The notes below the pieces were generated by a model. The model was not told the origin of the DNA and did no database searches. It saw only the letters and a program-made list of their open reading frames with translations. Shown one piece after another: positions 1 to 10,827 of a DNA stretch of 64,000 nt. The translations under genes were made by a program, and so were the position numbers. Source of the stretch: JACCTU01 sp963798985 (GTDB taxonomy: Bacteria > Actinomycetota > Thermoleophilia > Gaiellales > Gaiellaceae). Numbering within the stretch: position 1 is the first letter of the stretch; each line of letters starts with the position of its first letter. The stretch covers positions 186,001-250,000 of the forward strand of contig CAWCVL010000005.1 of assembly GCA_963798985.1 (NCBI GenBank). The letters run 5' to 3'.

Positions 1-2
1 GT

Positions 3-188
3 CTGGGGCGGCTCGTCGGCTGCTTCCACTGTCTAGGCACGTGGATCAGCGCCCTGGTGGTGGTCGCCGTGTACGAACTGTCCTGGTGGTCGGTGCTGCT
101 CTGGCCGGCAGTGGCCGGCGCAGTGTCGATCGTCGAGCGCTGGCTCGGAGGATCGATGTCGACGGGAGGTGAGGACGATGGCGTTTGA
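3..188 (+). CDS. DUF1360-type membrane protein, C-terminal end (partial)
   Basis: The window opens inside a gene whose reading frame runs from base 3 to a TGA at 186-188. The visible 61 residues contain GCFHCLGTWISAL followed by a hydrophobic, Trp-rich segment. This matches the C-terminal signature of DUF1360 membrane proteins, where a Cys-x-x-Cys-Leu-Gly-x-Trp motif precedes the last transmembrane helix. No biochemical role is established for the family. The start lies outside the window, so total length and upstream partners cannot be seen. Confidence 0.6.
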   Translation: MGRLVGCFHCLGTWISALVVVAVYELSWWSVLLWPAVAGAVSIVERWLGGSMSTGGEDDGV

Positions 189-279
189 CGGATGCTGCGG
201 CCAGCCGAGCTCACGCCGCCGGATGCGAGCTCCACCGGAGCGGTTGCCTCCGAACCCGAAGCCGAAAGGAGGGGTCGCC

Positions 280-429
280 ATGATCTTTCTCGGATCCGGC
301 CGTCGTGAGGTTCGAGGGCCGGTTTCGGGAAGCACCTACGTCGTCGCGGACCATCGCCGGCACTTTCGTGCCGACCCCGAGGACGTCGACCACCTCTTGC
401 GCCGACGAGACTTCATCCTCCAGCCGTGA
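280..429 (+). CDS. Small hypothetical protein (49 aa)
   Basis: An ATG at 280 follows an AAGGAGG ribosome-binding site at 265-271 with good spacing, and the frame stays open to a stop at 427-429. The product is short and basic. It contains a PVSGSTYVV stretch and ends in VDHLLRRRDFILQP, a pattern like small phage-head or DUF-type peptides. I cannot assign a family. The same frame is open from about 169, overlapping the end of the upstream gene, but the strong ribosome-binding site favours the internal start. It is probably co-transcribed with the DUF1360 gene. Confidence 0.4.
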   Translation: MIFLGSGRREVRGPVSGSTYVVADHRRHFRADPEDVDHLLRRRDFILQP

Positions 430-443
430 CGTTCCAGTGACGC

Positions 444-1002
444 TTGACGCCGCAGACTGGAGCATCGAGCACGGGGGCGGATTCGAGACGGTCGGGTGAC
501 GGCGCTCGTCGCGGGAACTGCGCCCTGCGACTAGCGGAAGAGCAGCAGTGGGCCGAACTGTCGCCCCACGATGTCGAGCGCCTGCTCTCGGGTCTGCCCA
601 TCGGCTGGTGGATCGCCGGTGGCTGGGCACTCGATCGGGAAGGGCGAGAGCCGCACAAGGACATCGACGTCGCGGTGCTGCGCCCCGACCACGAGGCGCT
701 GCGCGAATACCTCGCCGACTGGGACCTCCGGATCGCGTACGACGGAACGCTCAGGCCGTGGACTCGGCGGACCGGTGGGCCCGCCGGAGAATGCGGTGTG
801 GGCGCGCCCGACCCGCGGGGACCAGTGGCACATCGACTTCAAGATCGAAGCCGTCGAAGGCGACGAGTGGGTCTACCGGCGCGACCCCGCAGTGCGCAGG
901 CGAGTGGCCGACATCGGTGTCGTCGTCGACGGGATCCCGTACCTCACACCGGAGCTCGCGCACCTCTACGCGACGCGAGAACTCAGAGCTCAGCGAGCTT
1001 GA
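444..1002 (+). CDS. Nucleotidyltransferase, aminoglycoside/lincosamide type (frameshifted)
   Basis: The protein begins with a region containing GWWIAGGWALD and HKDIDVAVLR. This is the Gly-Gly...Asp-x-Asp core of the polymerase-beta-like nucleotidyltransferases that adenylylate aminoglycosides or lincosamides. After LRPW near 763 the frame must shift by one base to continue with VWARPTRGDQWHIDFKIE and WVYRRDP, which match the later part of the same family. The frame then stops at 1002, earlier than expected, so the C-terminal part may be damaged as well. The start is uncertain: the frame opens at a TTG at 444 with no clear ribosome-binding site. Substrate, and any role in resistance, cannot be inferred from sequence. 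Confidence 0.55.
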
Positions 1003-1055
1003 GCGCGCGACGGGCACGTCGCGGCGGACGGCCCGCTCGGCGAGGTCGTTCGCGC

Positions 1056-1772
1056 CTACGTCGGCTGAGCGCGGCCCTCGTGGCGAGTCTCCTCGACTCC
1101 CGAGACGAAGCGGTAGCCCATGCGCGGCTCGGTGATGAAGTGCCGTGGTCGGGCGGGGTCGCGTTCGAGTTTGCGGCGGATCTGGGCGAGATAGACGCGG
1201 AGGTAGTTCGTCTCGCGCTCGTACTGCGGGCCCCACACCTCCTGGAGGAGCTGGCGCTGGCTGACGAGTCTCCCTGGATTGCGGACGAGCACCTCGACGA
1301 TCTGCCACTCCTTCGCGGTCAGCTTGACCTCCGTCCCGTCACGGACGATGCGCTTCGCGACGAGGTCCACGGTGAAGTCACTGGTCTCGACGACCGCCTC
1401 CTCCTCTGCGGGCGTGGTCCGACGCACCGTTGCCCGAAGACGCGCAAGCAGCTCGTCCATGCCGAACGGCTTGGTGACGTAGTCGTCGGCGCCTGCGTCG
1501 AGGGCGCCGACCTTGTCCGCCTCGCGGTCCCTCACCGACAGCACGATGATCGGCACACGGCTCCAACCGCGCAGGCCGCGAATCACCTCGATGCCGTCGA
1601 TCCCCGGCAGGCCGAGATCGAGGACGACGACGTCCGGATGCGTCCGCGCGGCCAGGTCCAGCGCCTCTTCTCCGGTCGACGCCAGCTCGACGTCGAAACC
1701 GCGGGCGCGGAGGTTCGTGTTCAGGGCGCGGCGAATCTGCGGCTCGTCGTCGACGACGAGGATCCGGGTCAC
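1056..1772 (-). CDS. kdpE: KdpE, response regulator of the potassium ATPase operon
   Basis: A 238-residue OmpR-family regulator. The receiver domain (about 1-120) has the acidic pair D8/D9, phospho-acceptor D52 in VVVLDLGLPG, and the conserved Lys in VTKPFG. The winged-helix domain (about 135-230) has the typical YLRVYLAQIRRKLE recognition region. It should be phosphorylated by KdpD and activate kdp transcription when potassium is low. Its start overlaps the kdpD stop by four bases, making it the last gene of the operon. It converges on the nucleotidyltransferase gene. Confidence 0.95.
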   Translation of the reverse strand: MTRILVVDDEPQIRRALNTNLRARGFDVELASTGEEALDLAARTHPDVVVLDLGLPGIDGIEVIRGLRGWSRVPIIVLSVRDREADKVGALDAGADDYVTKPFGMDELLARLRATVRRTTPAEEEAVVETSDFTVDLVAKRIVRDGTEVKLTAKEWQIVEVLVRNPGRLVSQRQLLQEVWGPQYERETNYLRVYLAQIRRKLERDPARPRHFITEPRMGYRFVSGVEETRHEGRAQPT

Positions 1773-4252
1773 GTGACGGCTTCCAGCCGCACCACGACGG
1801 TGATGCCGCCGCCGGGAGTGTCGTCGACTTCGATCGTGCCGCCCATCGCCTCGACGAAGCCGCGCGCCACCGCGAGCCCGAGCCCGATGCCGTCGCGTGT
1901 GCCTGCGTCGCCCAGCCGCTGAAACGGGAGGAACATGCGCTCACGATCGGCGGGCGGGACACCGGGGCCGCGATCGACGACGCGGATGTCGACCTTCCCG
2001 TCGACCGCGCCGGCGACGATGCGCGGGGGCGCGTCAGGGGGCGAGTACGCGGTCGCGTTCGCGATCACGTTGGCGAGAGCCCGCTCGAGCAACCCGGCAT
2101 CGGCGAGAACCTCGGGCGACGGGTCTGGCAGCTCGAGCTGGATGTCCCGCCCTCGCGGCCCGACGTTCCGCAGCGCCGCGGGCAATACCTCTTCGAGACT
2201 CACCGGCTCGCGCTGCATCTCGAGCGAGCCCGTCTGCAGCCGACTCATGTCGAGCAGGTTGCCGACGATGTCGTTGAGGCGGTCCGTCTCCTCCTCGATC
2301 GTCGCCAGGAACTCCTCGCGCTCTTCCGCGGTCCAGTCGATGTCTCGCTGCCGAAGGCTCGAAACCGATGCCTTGGTCGCGGCGAGTGGCGTTCGCAGGT
2401 CGTGCGAGACCGCCGAGAGGATCGAGGTGCGAAGCTCGTTGGCAGCGGCGAGCGCACCCGCGGACGAAGCTTCGGCCTCGAGCTCCTCGTGCTCGATCGA
2501 CGCCGCGAGCTCTGTCGCATACGCATTGAGGATGCCTCGATCCGCGGCGGCGAGCTGCCCACCGCCTTGGACCGCGAGCACGTGCTCCCGGCCGACCTCG
2601 AACGTCTCGGTCGCCGCATCCGGGCTGGGTGGCGCCTCGCCGCTCGAAGCCTCGACCAGCCAGCTCGCGCCGTCGCGGTGGAAGACTGCGGCGCCCTCGA
2701 AGCCGAACGCGCGCCGGATCCCCTCGAGCAGCGACTCCACGGACGAGTAGCCCGCAAGCCGACCGAGGGTCTCGGCCTCGGCGCGGGCGCGGAGACCCTC
2801 GGCGGCGCGGCGGGCGGTGAGCGCGACGAAGGAGCTGACGATGGCGGCGACGGTGACGAACACGACCAGCGCGAGCAGGTTCTCGCCCTCGGCGATGGTG
2901 AACGTGTAGAGCGGCGGCGTGAAGTACCAGTTGACGAGCAGGAAGCCTCCGACGGCGACGGCAAGCGCCGGCCAGACACCGCCGACGGCGGCGACGGCGA
3001 CGACCAGGAGCAGGAAGAGCAGGAGAACGCTGGGGAGCGACACGTGGTCTCGGAGGTGTGAGAGCACCCAGGTCAGAAGCGGCGCGGCAACTACGCCGAG
3101 GGCGAAGCCGAGCGCGACTCGCCGGCGCGGCAGAGCGCTCGGTCGACGCCGACGCGGAAGCGACGGCTCCTCTGACTCGGGGACCTGACTGATCACGTGC
3201 ACGTCGATCCCGACGCCCGAGTTGCGGATGACATGGTTGATCACCGAGCCCTGAACGAACTCGCGCCAGCGTGACCGCCGGGTCGCACCGAGCACGATCT
3301 GCGTCGCGTTGAGCGTGCGGGCGGTGTTGAGGAGCGCTTCGCCGATGTCGGCGCCAGCGACCTCGCGGTAGCTGCCACCGAGCGTCTCGACCAGCTCGCG
3401 TTGCTTCGCCAGCAGTTCGGCCGAAGGCGCCGCGAGGCCGTCCTGACTCAGCACGTGCACGGCGAACAGCTCGCCCTTGATCCGCGCGGCCATGCGCGCC
3501 GCGCGCCGGACGAGTCGCTCCCCGTCCGAAGCTCCGGTCAGCGCGACGAGCACACGTTCGCGCGTCTCCCACGGGCGGTCGATGCCCTGTCGCCCGCGGT
3601 ACTCGGCCAGCGCCTCGTCCACGCGATCGGCGAGCCAGAGGAGCGCAAGCTCGCGCAGCGCGCCGAGGTTCCCGGGACGGAAGTAGTTGCCGAGGGCAGC
3701 GTCGATGCGCTCCGCGGGATAGATGTTGCCGTGGGCCATCCGCCGTCGGATCGCCTCGGGGCTCATGTCGACGAGCTCGACCTGGTCGGCCCCCCTGACG
3801 ACTGCGTCGGGGATCGTCTCGCGCTGCTTGATCCCCGTGATCTGCTCCACGACGTCGTTCAGCGACTCGAGATGCTGCACGTTGACGGTCGAGATGACCG
3901 TGATCCCGGCCTCGAGCAACTCTTCGACGTCCTGCCAGCGCTTCTCGTTTCGGAGGCCGGGGACGTTGGTGTGGGCCAGCTCGTCGACCAGCGCGACCTC
4001 CGGGTTCCGAGCCAGGACGGCGTCGACGTCCATCTCCTCGAACGTTGCGTCGCGGTACTCGACCCGCTTGCGAGGAACGACCTCGAGGTCGCCGAGCTGC
4101 TCGGCCGTCAGCTTGCGGTCGTGTGTCTCGACGAAGCCGACGACGACATCGGTGTCGCGCCCGCGACGGCGTCGACCCTCGTTGAGCATCGCGAAGGTCT
4201 TGCCGACACCGGGGGCGGCGCCGAGGTAGATGCGCAGGGTCCCGCGCGCCAT
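1769..4252 (-). CDS. kdpD: KdpD, sensor histidine kinase for potassium/turgor
   Basis: 827 residues, near full length for the family. The N-terminal KdpD domain (1-210) has a Walker A motif GAAPGVGKT at 11-19. A universal-stress-like domain (about 230-360) follows, then four closely spaced hydrophobic helices (about 385-485, DUF4118), a GAF-like region, and a kinase core with SAVSHDLRTPLA as the phospho-acceptor histidine box and an ATPase domain ending in GIGLGLAVARG. It senses potassium limitation and controls KdpE. It lies directly downstream of kdpC and overlaps kdpE, so sensor and transporter are made from the same transcript. Confidence 0.95.
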   Translation of the reverse strand: MARGTLRIYLGAAPGVGKTFAMLNEGRRRRGRDTDVVVGFVETHDRKLTAEQLGDLEVVPRKRVEYRDATFEEMDVDAVLARNPEVALVDELAHTNVPGLRNEKRWQDVEELLEAGITVISTVNVQHLESLNDVVEQITGIKQRETIPDAVVRGADQVELVDMSPEAIRRRMAHGNIYPAERIDAALGNYFRPGNLGALRELALLWLADRVDEALAEYRGRQGIDRPWETRERVLVALTGASDGERLVRRAARMAARIKGELFAVHVLSQDGLAAPSAELLAKQRELVETLGGSYREVAGADIGEALLNTARTLNATQIVLGATRRSRWREFVQGSVINHVIRNSGVGIDVHVISQVPESEEPSLPRRRRPSALPRRRVALGFALGVVAAPLLTWVLSHLRDHVSLPSVLLLFLLLVVAVAAVGGVWPALAVAVGGFLLVNWYFTPPLYTFTIAEGENLLALVVFVTVAAIVSSFVALTARRAAEGLRARAEAETLGRLAGYSSVESLLEGIRRAFGFEGAAVFHRDGASWLVEASSGEAPPSPDAATETFEVGREHVLAVQGGGQLAAADRGILNAYATELAASIEHEELEAEASSAGALAAANELRTSILSAVSHDLRTPLAATKASVSSLRQRDIDWTAEEREEFLATIEEETDRLNDIVGNLLDMSRLQTGSLEMQREPVSLEEVLPAALRNVGPRGRDIQLELPDPSPEVLADAGLLERALANVIANATAYSPPDAPPRIVAGAVDGKVDIRVVDRGPGVPPADRERMFLPFQRLGDAGTRDGIGLGLAVARGFVEAMGGTIEVDDTPGGGITVVVRLEAVT

Positions 4253-4261
4253 GCCCGAAGG

Positions 4262-4822
4262 CTACGCCCGTTCGTCGAGCGCGAGGTTGAGCTCGAGGAC
4301 GTTGACGGCCGGTTCGCCGAGGAACCCGAGGGAACGCCCCTCCGTGTGGGCCTCGATCAGCCGCAGCACCTCGACCAGGGCGACGTTCCGTGCGCGCGCC
4401 ACGCGCGGCGCTTGGAGCTCGGCGTTCTCGGGCGAGATGTGGGGATCGAGGCCCGAGCCCGAGCCCGTGAGAGCGTCGATCGGCGCGTCCGCGTCGTTGT
4501 CCTGGCGATAGGCCGCTCGACGCTCCTCGACGGCCTTGAGCAGATCCGGGTTCGTGGGCCCGAGGTTGGACGCCGCGCTCGCCATCGCGTCGTAACCGTC
4601 GCCGGCCGCCGACGGCCTGGGCTGGAAGTAGCGCGCGCCGGCGAACGGCTGCCCGATCAGGCTCGATCCGACGACGCGGCCGTCACGCTCGATCAGCGAT
4701 CCGTCGGCGCGACTAGGAAACGCGAGTTGGGCGACGCCCGTCACCGCCAACGGATAGAGCACGCCGGTGAGAAGGGTCAGAGCCAGGAAGGCGACCAATG
4801 CGGGAACGAGTTGGCGGCGCAT
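4262..4822 (-). CDS. kdpC: KdpC, potassium-transporting ATPase subunit C
   Basis: 186 residues with one N-terminal transmembrane helix (about 8-30, LVPALVAFLALTLLTG) and an extracytoplasmic domain. Family motifs are visible: SLIGQPF, YFQPRPSA, and DALTGSGSGLDPHIS near the middle. KdpC sits with KdpA and stabilises the KdpFABC complex. Its ATG shares one base with the kdpB stop (TGATG arrangement), so translation is probably coupled. Nine bases separate it from kdpD. Confidence 0.95.
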   Translation of the reverse strand: MRRQLVPALVAFLALTLLTGVLYPLAVTGVAQLAFPSRADGSLIERDGRVVGSSLIGQPFAGARYFQPRPSAAGDGYDAMASAASNLGPTNPDLLKAVEERRAAYRQDNDADAPIDALTGSGSGLDPHISPENAELQAPRVARARNVALVEVLRLIEAHTEGRSLGFLGEPAVNVLELNLALDERA

Positions 4823-6830
4823 CAGACGAGCCCCAGTCCGCCGACGACGAGGTCGATGAGCTTGATCCCGAGGAAGGGCACGACGAGCCCGCCGACTCCG
4901 TAGATCAGGAGGTTGCGCCGCAGCACCGCTACCGCCGACGCGGCACGGAAGCGCACGCCGCGGAGTGCGAGCGGGATCAGGGCCACGATCACCAACGCGT
5001 TGAAGACGACCGCACTCAGGATCGCCGACTCGGGGCTGTCCAGGCGCATCACGTTCAGTTCGTCCAACGCCGGGTACGTGCCGGCGAACATCGCCGGGAT
5101 GATCGCGAAGTACTTGGCGAGGTCGTTGGCGATGGAAAAGGTCGTCAGCGAGCCGCGCGTGATCAGTAGCTGCTTGCCGATCTCGACGATCTCGATCAGC
5201 TTCGTCGGGTTCGAGTCGAGGTCGACCATGTTCCCGGCTTCGCGCGCGGCTTGCGTGCCGGTGTTCATCGCGACGCCGACGTCGGCTTGCGCGAGCGCTG
5301 GTGCGTCATTGGTGCCGTCACCGGTCATCGCGACGAGGTTGCCGCCTGCCTGCTCTCGGCGGATCAGCTCCAGCTTGTCCTCGGGCGTCGCTTCCGCGAG
5401 GAAGTCGTCGACGCCGGCCTCCTCTGCGATCGCCTTGGCCGTCAGCGGGTTGTCACCGGTGATCATCACGGTGCGGATCCCCATCCGGCGCAGCTCGTCG
5501 AAGCGCTCGCGCATTCCGTCCTTGACCACGTCCTTGAGCTGCACGACGCCGAGCGCTCGGTTGTTCTCCGCGACGACGAGCGGCGTGCCGCCGCCGGTTG
5601 CGACGCCTTCGACGATTGCCTCGAGCTCGGGGGGGATCGTCCCGGAGCGCTCGAGAATCAAGCGCTCCACCGAGTCGGCCGCTCCCTTGCGAATCGAGCG
5701 GCCGTCGAGGTCGATGCCGCTCATGCGCGTCTGCGCGGTGAACGCGACGAGGGTCGCGTGCGCGACATCGCGCTCGCGGATGTCGAAGCGCTCCTTGGCC
5801 AGCACGACGATCGAGCGGCCCTCGGGTGTTTCGTCGGCCAGGCTCGACAGCTGTGCGGCGTCGGCGAGCTCGCGTTCGGTGACGCCGGGGAGCGGCAGGA
5901 ACTCCGCTGCCTGCCGGTTGCCGAGCGTGATCGTCCCCGTCTTGTCGAGCAGGAGCGTCGAGCAGTCGCCGGCCGCTTCGACCGCGCGGCCCGAGAGCGC
6001 GAGCACGTTCCTCCGCACGAGCCGGTCCATCCCGGCGATGCCGATCGCCGACAGCAGCGCGCCGATCGTCGTCGGGATCAGGCAGACCAGCAGGGCCACC
6101 AGGACGATCGTGTCCTGGCGATCACCGGAGTAGATCGCGAACGGCTGGAGGGTGACGACGGCGATGAGGAAGATGAGCGTCAACCCTGCGAGGAGGATGT
6201 CGAGGGCGATCTCGTTCGGAGTCTTCTGGCGCGAGGAGCCTTCGACGAGCGCGATCATCCGGTCGAGGAAGCTCTGGCCGGGCTGCTGCGTCACCCGGAC
6301 GACGATCTGGTCGGAGAGCACGCGCGTGCCGCCGGTCACGGCGCTGCGGTCCCCGCCGGACTCGCGGATCACCGGGGCCGACTCGCCCGTGATCGCCGAC
6401 TCGTCGACGCTGGCGATCCCCTCCACGACCTCGCCGTCCGCCGGGATGACCTCGCCGGCCGACACGACGACGACATCGCCGGCAGCCAGCGCGCTCGACG
6501 CGACGTCCTCCAGCGCTCCCGCCGACGTGCGGCGGTGAGCGCTCGTCTCGGAACGGGTGCGGCGGAGGGTTTCGGCCTGTGCCTTGCCGCGGCCCTCGGC
6601 GAGCGCTTCGGCGAAGTTCGCGAACAGAACCGTGAACCACAGCCAGGCGGCGATCGACCACGAGAAGACGCTCGGGTCGGTGATCGCGAGCACCGTCACC
6701 AGGATGCTGCCGAGCTCGACGACGAAGAGCACAGGGTTGCGTGCCATGCGCCGCGGGTCGAGCTTGCGGAGTGCGTCGACCGCGGCCACCCGCAGAATCG
6801 CCCGGTCGAGGATCGATGTCGCCTGGCGCG

Positions 6831-6834
<4 letters not shown>
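4822..6834 (-). CDS. kdpB: KdpB, P-type ATPase catalytic subunit
   Basis: 670 residues, the normal length. It carries the phosphorylation motif DKTGTIT (Asp near 300), the actuator TGES motif in AITGESAPV, and the hinge motif MTGDGTNDAPAL. Transmembrane segments flank the actuator and nucleotide-binding domains. It hydrolyses ATP to drive potassium through KdpA in the cytoplasmic membrane. The start overlaps the kdpA stop by four bases and the end overlaps kdpC by one base. All key catalytic residues are present. Confidence 0.97.
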
Positions 6835-8503
<1,669 letters not shown>

Positions 8504-8507
<4 letters not shown>

Positions 8508-8596
8508 CCGAACCGCTCGGGCGCCAGGAGCGCCCAGACGAGGTACACGAGCACGATCGCCGCGAGGACGAGCCCGCCGAGGTCGGCGAGCGTCAC
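8504..8596 (-). CDS. kdpF: KdpF, 30-residue stabilising peptide of the Kdp complex
   Basis: A GTG at 8596 opens a 30-codon frame ending in TGA at 8504-8506, directly overlapping the kdpA ATG. The peptide has a single hydrophobic helix, LVLAAIVLVYLVWALL, followed by APERFG, the usual KdpF ending. KdpF is a lipid-like stabiliser of the KdpABC complex. The start overlaps the stop of the preceding small ORF by four bases (GTGA). Confidence 0.85.
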
Positions 8597-8715
8597 GTCC
8601 CTTGGCCCCGCCCGCTCACCTCGGACTCGTCACTGATCCGTGCGCAGCCACGCACGTACGCGACAGCGGCGCCGAAGAAGACGAGCACGACGGCGATGAA
8701 GAGCAGATCGACCAC
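8593..8715 (-). CDS. Small single-pass membrane protein opening the kdp operon (40 aa)
   Basis: A GTG at 8715, the first possible start after an in-frame TAG, gives 40 residues. The product is one hydrophobic helix (DLLFIAVVLVFFGAAVAYV) followed by RGCARISD and a short polar tail. Its stop overlaps the kdpF start (GTGA), so the two are translationally coupled. Similar peptides are known to me upstream of kdpF in other actinobacteria, but their function is not established. A plausible role is assembly or regulation of the Kdp complex, and this is inference. The conserved-looking Arg-Gly-Cys after the helix is the most distinctive feature. Confidence 0.65.
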   Translation of the reverse strand: MVDLLFIAVVLVFFGAAVAYVRGCARISDESEVSGRGQGT

Positions 8716-8721
8716 GCACCA

Positions 8722-8727
8722 GTCCTA
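8722..8727 (-). promoter_or_regulatory. Candidate -10 box of the kdp operon
   Basis: On the minus strand TAGGAC lies six bases before the GTG at 8715, the spacing seen at other probable leaderless starts in this window. There is no Shine-Dalgarno sequence before that GTG. The last base deviates from TAnnnT. Confidence 0.35.
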
Positions 8728-8754
8728 GCGAATCCGGAGCGCCGCGAGCGAGTG

Positions 8755-8794
8755 CTTGACGGAACGACTACGCCGCTTGGCGAAGTCTTGACGG
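8755..8794 (-). promoter_or_regulatory. Direct repeats upstream of kdp, candidate KdpE operator
   Basis: CCGTCAAG occurs twice on the minus strand (8787-8794 and 8755-8762), 32 bp apart. A weaker copy, TCGCCAAG, lies 11 bp after the first. Spacing near multiples of the helical repeat is typical of OmpR-family binding sites. They lie about 28 bp or more upstream of the proposed -10 box. Confidence 0.4.
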
Positions 8795-8815
8795 CCCTTT
8801 AGCGGTTCGGCCGAC

Positions 8816-9268
8816 TCAGGGGCCGACGGACACGACGCGGGCGATCCACGAGCCGCCCGGTGCTGTGATCGTGACCTTCTCGCCGACCTTCGCGCCGTAG
8901 AGCGCCTTGCCGAGCGGCGACTCTGGGGAGACACCGCCGACGCTGGAGATCTCGAGCTGCATCCGCTCGCCCTTCTCGTCCTCGATCTCGACGCGTGAGC
9001 CGACGCCGACGCGACCATTCGCAACTTCGTCCTCGACGACCACAGACCGAGAGAGCCGGTCGCGAAGCAGCGTGATCCGGCGCTCGAGCATCCCCTGTTC
9101 GTTCTTCGCGGCGTGGTACTCGAAGTTCTCGGAGAGGTCGCCGAAGCCGCGCGCGACACGGATCGCCTCGACCATCTCGGCGCGCTTCGGGCCCTCGAGC
9201 TCGGTCAACTCCGTCTCGAGCTGACGCTTCTGTTCGGCAGTCAGGGGCTGGGCGTTTTCGTGCGGCAC
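8816..9268 (-). CDS. greA: GreA, transcript cleavage factor
   Basis: 150 residues with the two GreA/GreB domains: an N-terminal antiparallel coiled coil (about 8-80, with GDLSENFEYHAAKNEQ at its tip) and a C-terminal FKBP-like domain containing SPLGKALYGAKVGEKV. GreA inserts into the RNA polymerase secondary channel and stimulates cleavage of backtracked RNA. The GTG start at 9268 is preceded at six bases by TACGCT, suggesting a leaderless transcript of its own. The diguanylate cyclase gene lies 48 bp upstream on the same strand. Confidence 0.95.
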   Translation of the reverse strand: MPHENAQPLTAEQKRQLETELTELEGPKRAEMVEAIRVARGFGDLSENFEYHAAKNEQGMLERRITLLRDRLSRSVVVEDEVANGRVGVGSRVEIEDEKGERMQLEISSVGGVSPESPLGKALYGAKVGEKVTITAPGGSWIARVVSVGP

Positions 9269-9274
9269 GGAGTA

Positions 9275-9280
9275 AGCGTA
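9275..9280 (-). promoter_or_regulatory. Candidate -10 box of greA
   Basis: Minus-strand TACGCT ends six bases before the greA GTG at 9268, and no ribosome-binding site is visible between them. Confidence 0.45.
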
Positions 9281-9316
9281 CGTCCGATCGCAAATCGCCG
9301 CGGAACGGCGCTGCGA

Positions 9317-10666
9317 TCAGCCGAGCGAGACGAGCCGCGCCGGTGCCTCCGGCGCGATGTCCTGCCCCTGCACGGTCGACGTGGCAACCCGGTTCTTGCC
9401 GCCGCGCTTCGCCTGGTAGAGCGCCGCGTCGGCCGCGGCGATCAGAGCTTCCGCGTTGGCGTACGTCGGGAACTCGGCGACACCGAAGCTCACCGTGAAT
9501 CTTGCGATCTCGCCGTTCCGTCCGCGCACCTCGACCTCGGCGGCGGTCTTTCGCATCTGCTCCGCGGCGCGGGCGGCGTTCACCAGGCTGGCCCCGGGCA
9601 GCACGACGACGAACTCCTCGCCGCCATAGCGGGCCGCGAGGTCGGTCTCGCGCACCGAGCGGGTCAGCGCGGCAGCGAACTCGCGGAGCACCTCGTCGCC
9701 GGTCTGATGGCCGAAGCTGTCGTTGATCTGCTTGAAGTTGTCGATGTCGGCCATCACGAGCGAGACGCTGGTGTCGTTCTTGGTCGCCCGGATCAGTTCG
9801 TCCTCCAGCCACTCGGCGAGCAGCCGACGATTCGCGAGGCCGGTCAGCCCGTCCGTGTTCGCCTGGCGACTAAGCCGCGCGACGTCGCCGACGATCTGGG
9901 CGAAGGGGCGAGCGAGCCGCGTTGCGAGCGCTGCAGCCAGCGCGAGGGTGAACAGCGCAGCGAGGATGATGAGTCTGCGGTACCCCGTCGAGAGTGCATC
10001 GATCGCGGCAACCGGCTCGAGGGCGACCACATACGCATCCGCGACCCCGAGTGCGGCGAACTGGGCGGCGAAGTCGGTGTCGCTGATGACGACGCGGCCG
10101 TCGCGTGGCTCCAGCGTGATGCCTCTTGGGCCGCCCGCGAGCAGACGGCCGTCCTGCATGAGAGCGAGCGAGGCCTCTGCGGGGAGCGGCGTCGCTTCAC
10201 GGAGCACGGTGAGCACGTCCTTGCCGAGCGGAAGCGAGACGGTCACCCTTGCGAGGATCGCCCGACCGTTCCCGATCGTCGCCGTCGATGCGATGCGCGG
10301 CTTCGGGGCGAGGGTGCCGATCGCGCGTCCGTCGCGCAGGTCGATGCGGGCATGGCGCGTCGCAGCGAGTTCCCGAAGGGCCTGCTGATCGTTCGTGATG
10401 ACCGCGCGCTGGAGCGGCAGCGAGGTCGCGAGCTCGCTCGCTTGCACGCGCAGGTCGGCTCGCAACGTCTTGAACGTCGACGCCGCCACGCGGGCGCCGG
10501 CGTTGAGTGCGGTGCCGTGCTCTTGCCAGTTGCTCCGGCGGCCGTTGCGATCGAGCGTCCAGCTCACCGTGCCGACGAGCGCGGCGATCAGCAGGAAGAC
10601 GAGGACGGCGTAGCGGACGACCGGGGTGCCGTGGCGAAGCTCGCGCGGGGAGCGGCCGAGCATCAA
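9317..10666 (-). CDS. Membrane-anchored diguanylate cyclase (GGDEF)
   Basis: 449 residues. A transmembrane helix near 18-38 is followed by an extracytoplasmic sensor region (about 40-205), a second helix (about 210-232) and a C-terminal GGDEF domain (about 275-430). The active-site loop reads YGGEEFVVVLP, a functional GGEEF variant, and the metal-binding MADIDNFKQIND motif is intact. It should make cyclic di-GMP from GTP in response to an outside signal of unknown nature. I see no RxxD inhibitory site directly before the GGEEF motif. It may be co-transcribed with greA. Confidence 0.85.
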   Translation of the reverse strand: MMLGRSPRELRHGTPVVRYAVLVFLLIAALVGTVSWTLDRNGRRSNWQEHGTALNAGARVAASTFKTLRADLRVQASELATSLPLQRAVITNDQQALRELAATRHARIDLRDGRAIGTLAPKPRIASTATIGNGRAILARVTVSLPLGKDVLTVLREATPLPAEASLALMQDGRLLAGGPRGITLEPRDGRVVISDTDFAAQFAALGVADAYVVALEPVAAIDALSTGYRRLIILAALFTLALAAALATRLARPFAQIVGDVARLSRQANTDGLTGLANRRLLAEWLEDELIRATKNDTSVSLVMADIDNFKQINDSFGHQTGDEVLREFAAALTRSVRETDLAARYGGEEFVVVLPGASLVNAARAAEQMRKTAAEVEVRGRNGEIARFTVSFGVAEFPTYANAEALIAAADAALYQAKRGGKNRVATSTVQGQDIAPEAPARLVSLG

Positions 10667-10827
10667 TTCCCTCCCTCGCCACGGGAAGACGGAGACTCCG
10701 CCGACAACGGCGGCTCAGTTACGCGCCGCAGTACCACGTTCATTGCACGCCTTCCGAGGAGGAACGGTGATTCAGCATCGGCTCCCGGACTCCGACGGGG
10801 ACTCCCCCGAAGGAGTGAGGTCGCCGG

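Noticed and set aside
425..449. CGTGACG and AGTGACG with 11-bp spacing, like the heptamer repeats elsewhere
   Set aside because: Only two copies, the next is out of phase, and no -10 box at leaderless spacing follows.
444..1922. A 492-residue open frame running across the kdpE region on the + strand
   Set aside because: Only its first part matches a family (nucleotidyltransferase); the rest is antisense to kdpE and has shadow-frame composition.
10667..10827. Possible riboswitch (for example cyclic di-GMP) before the diguanylate cyclase
   Set aside because: The 161-bp gap has small GC-rich inverted repeats but none of the conserved core sequences I know for cyclic di-GMP or cyclic di-AMP riboswitches.
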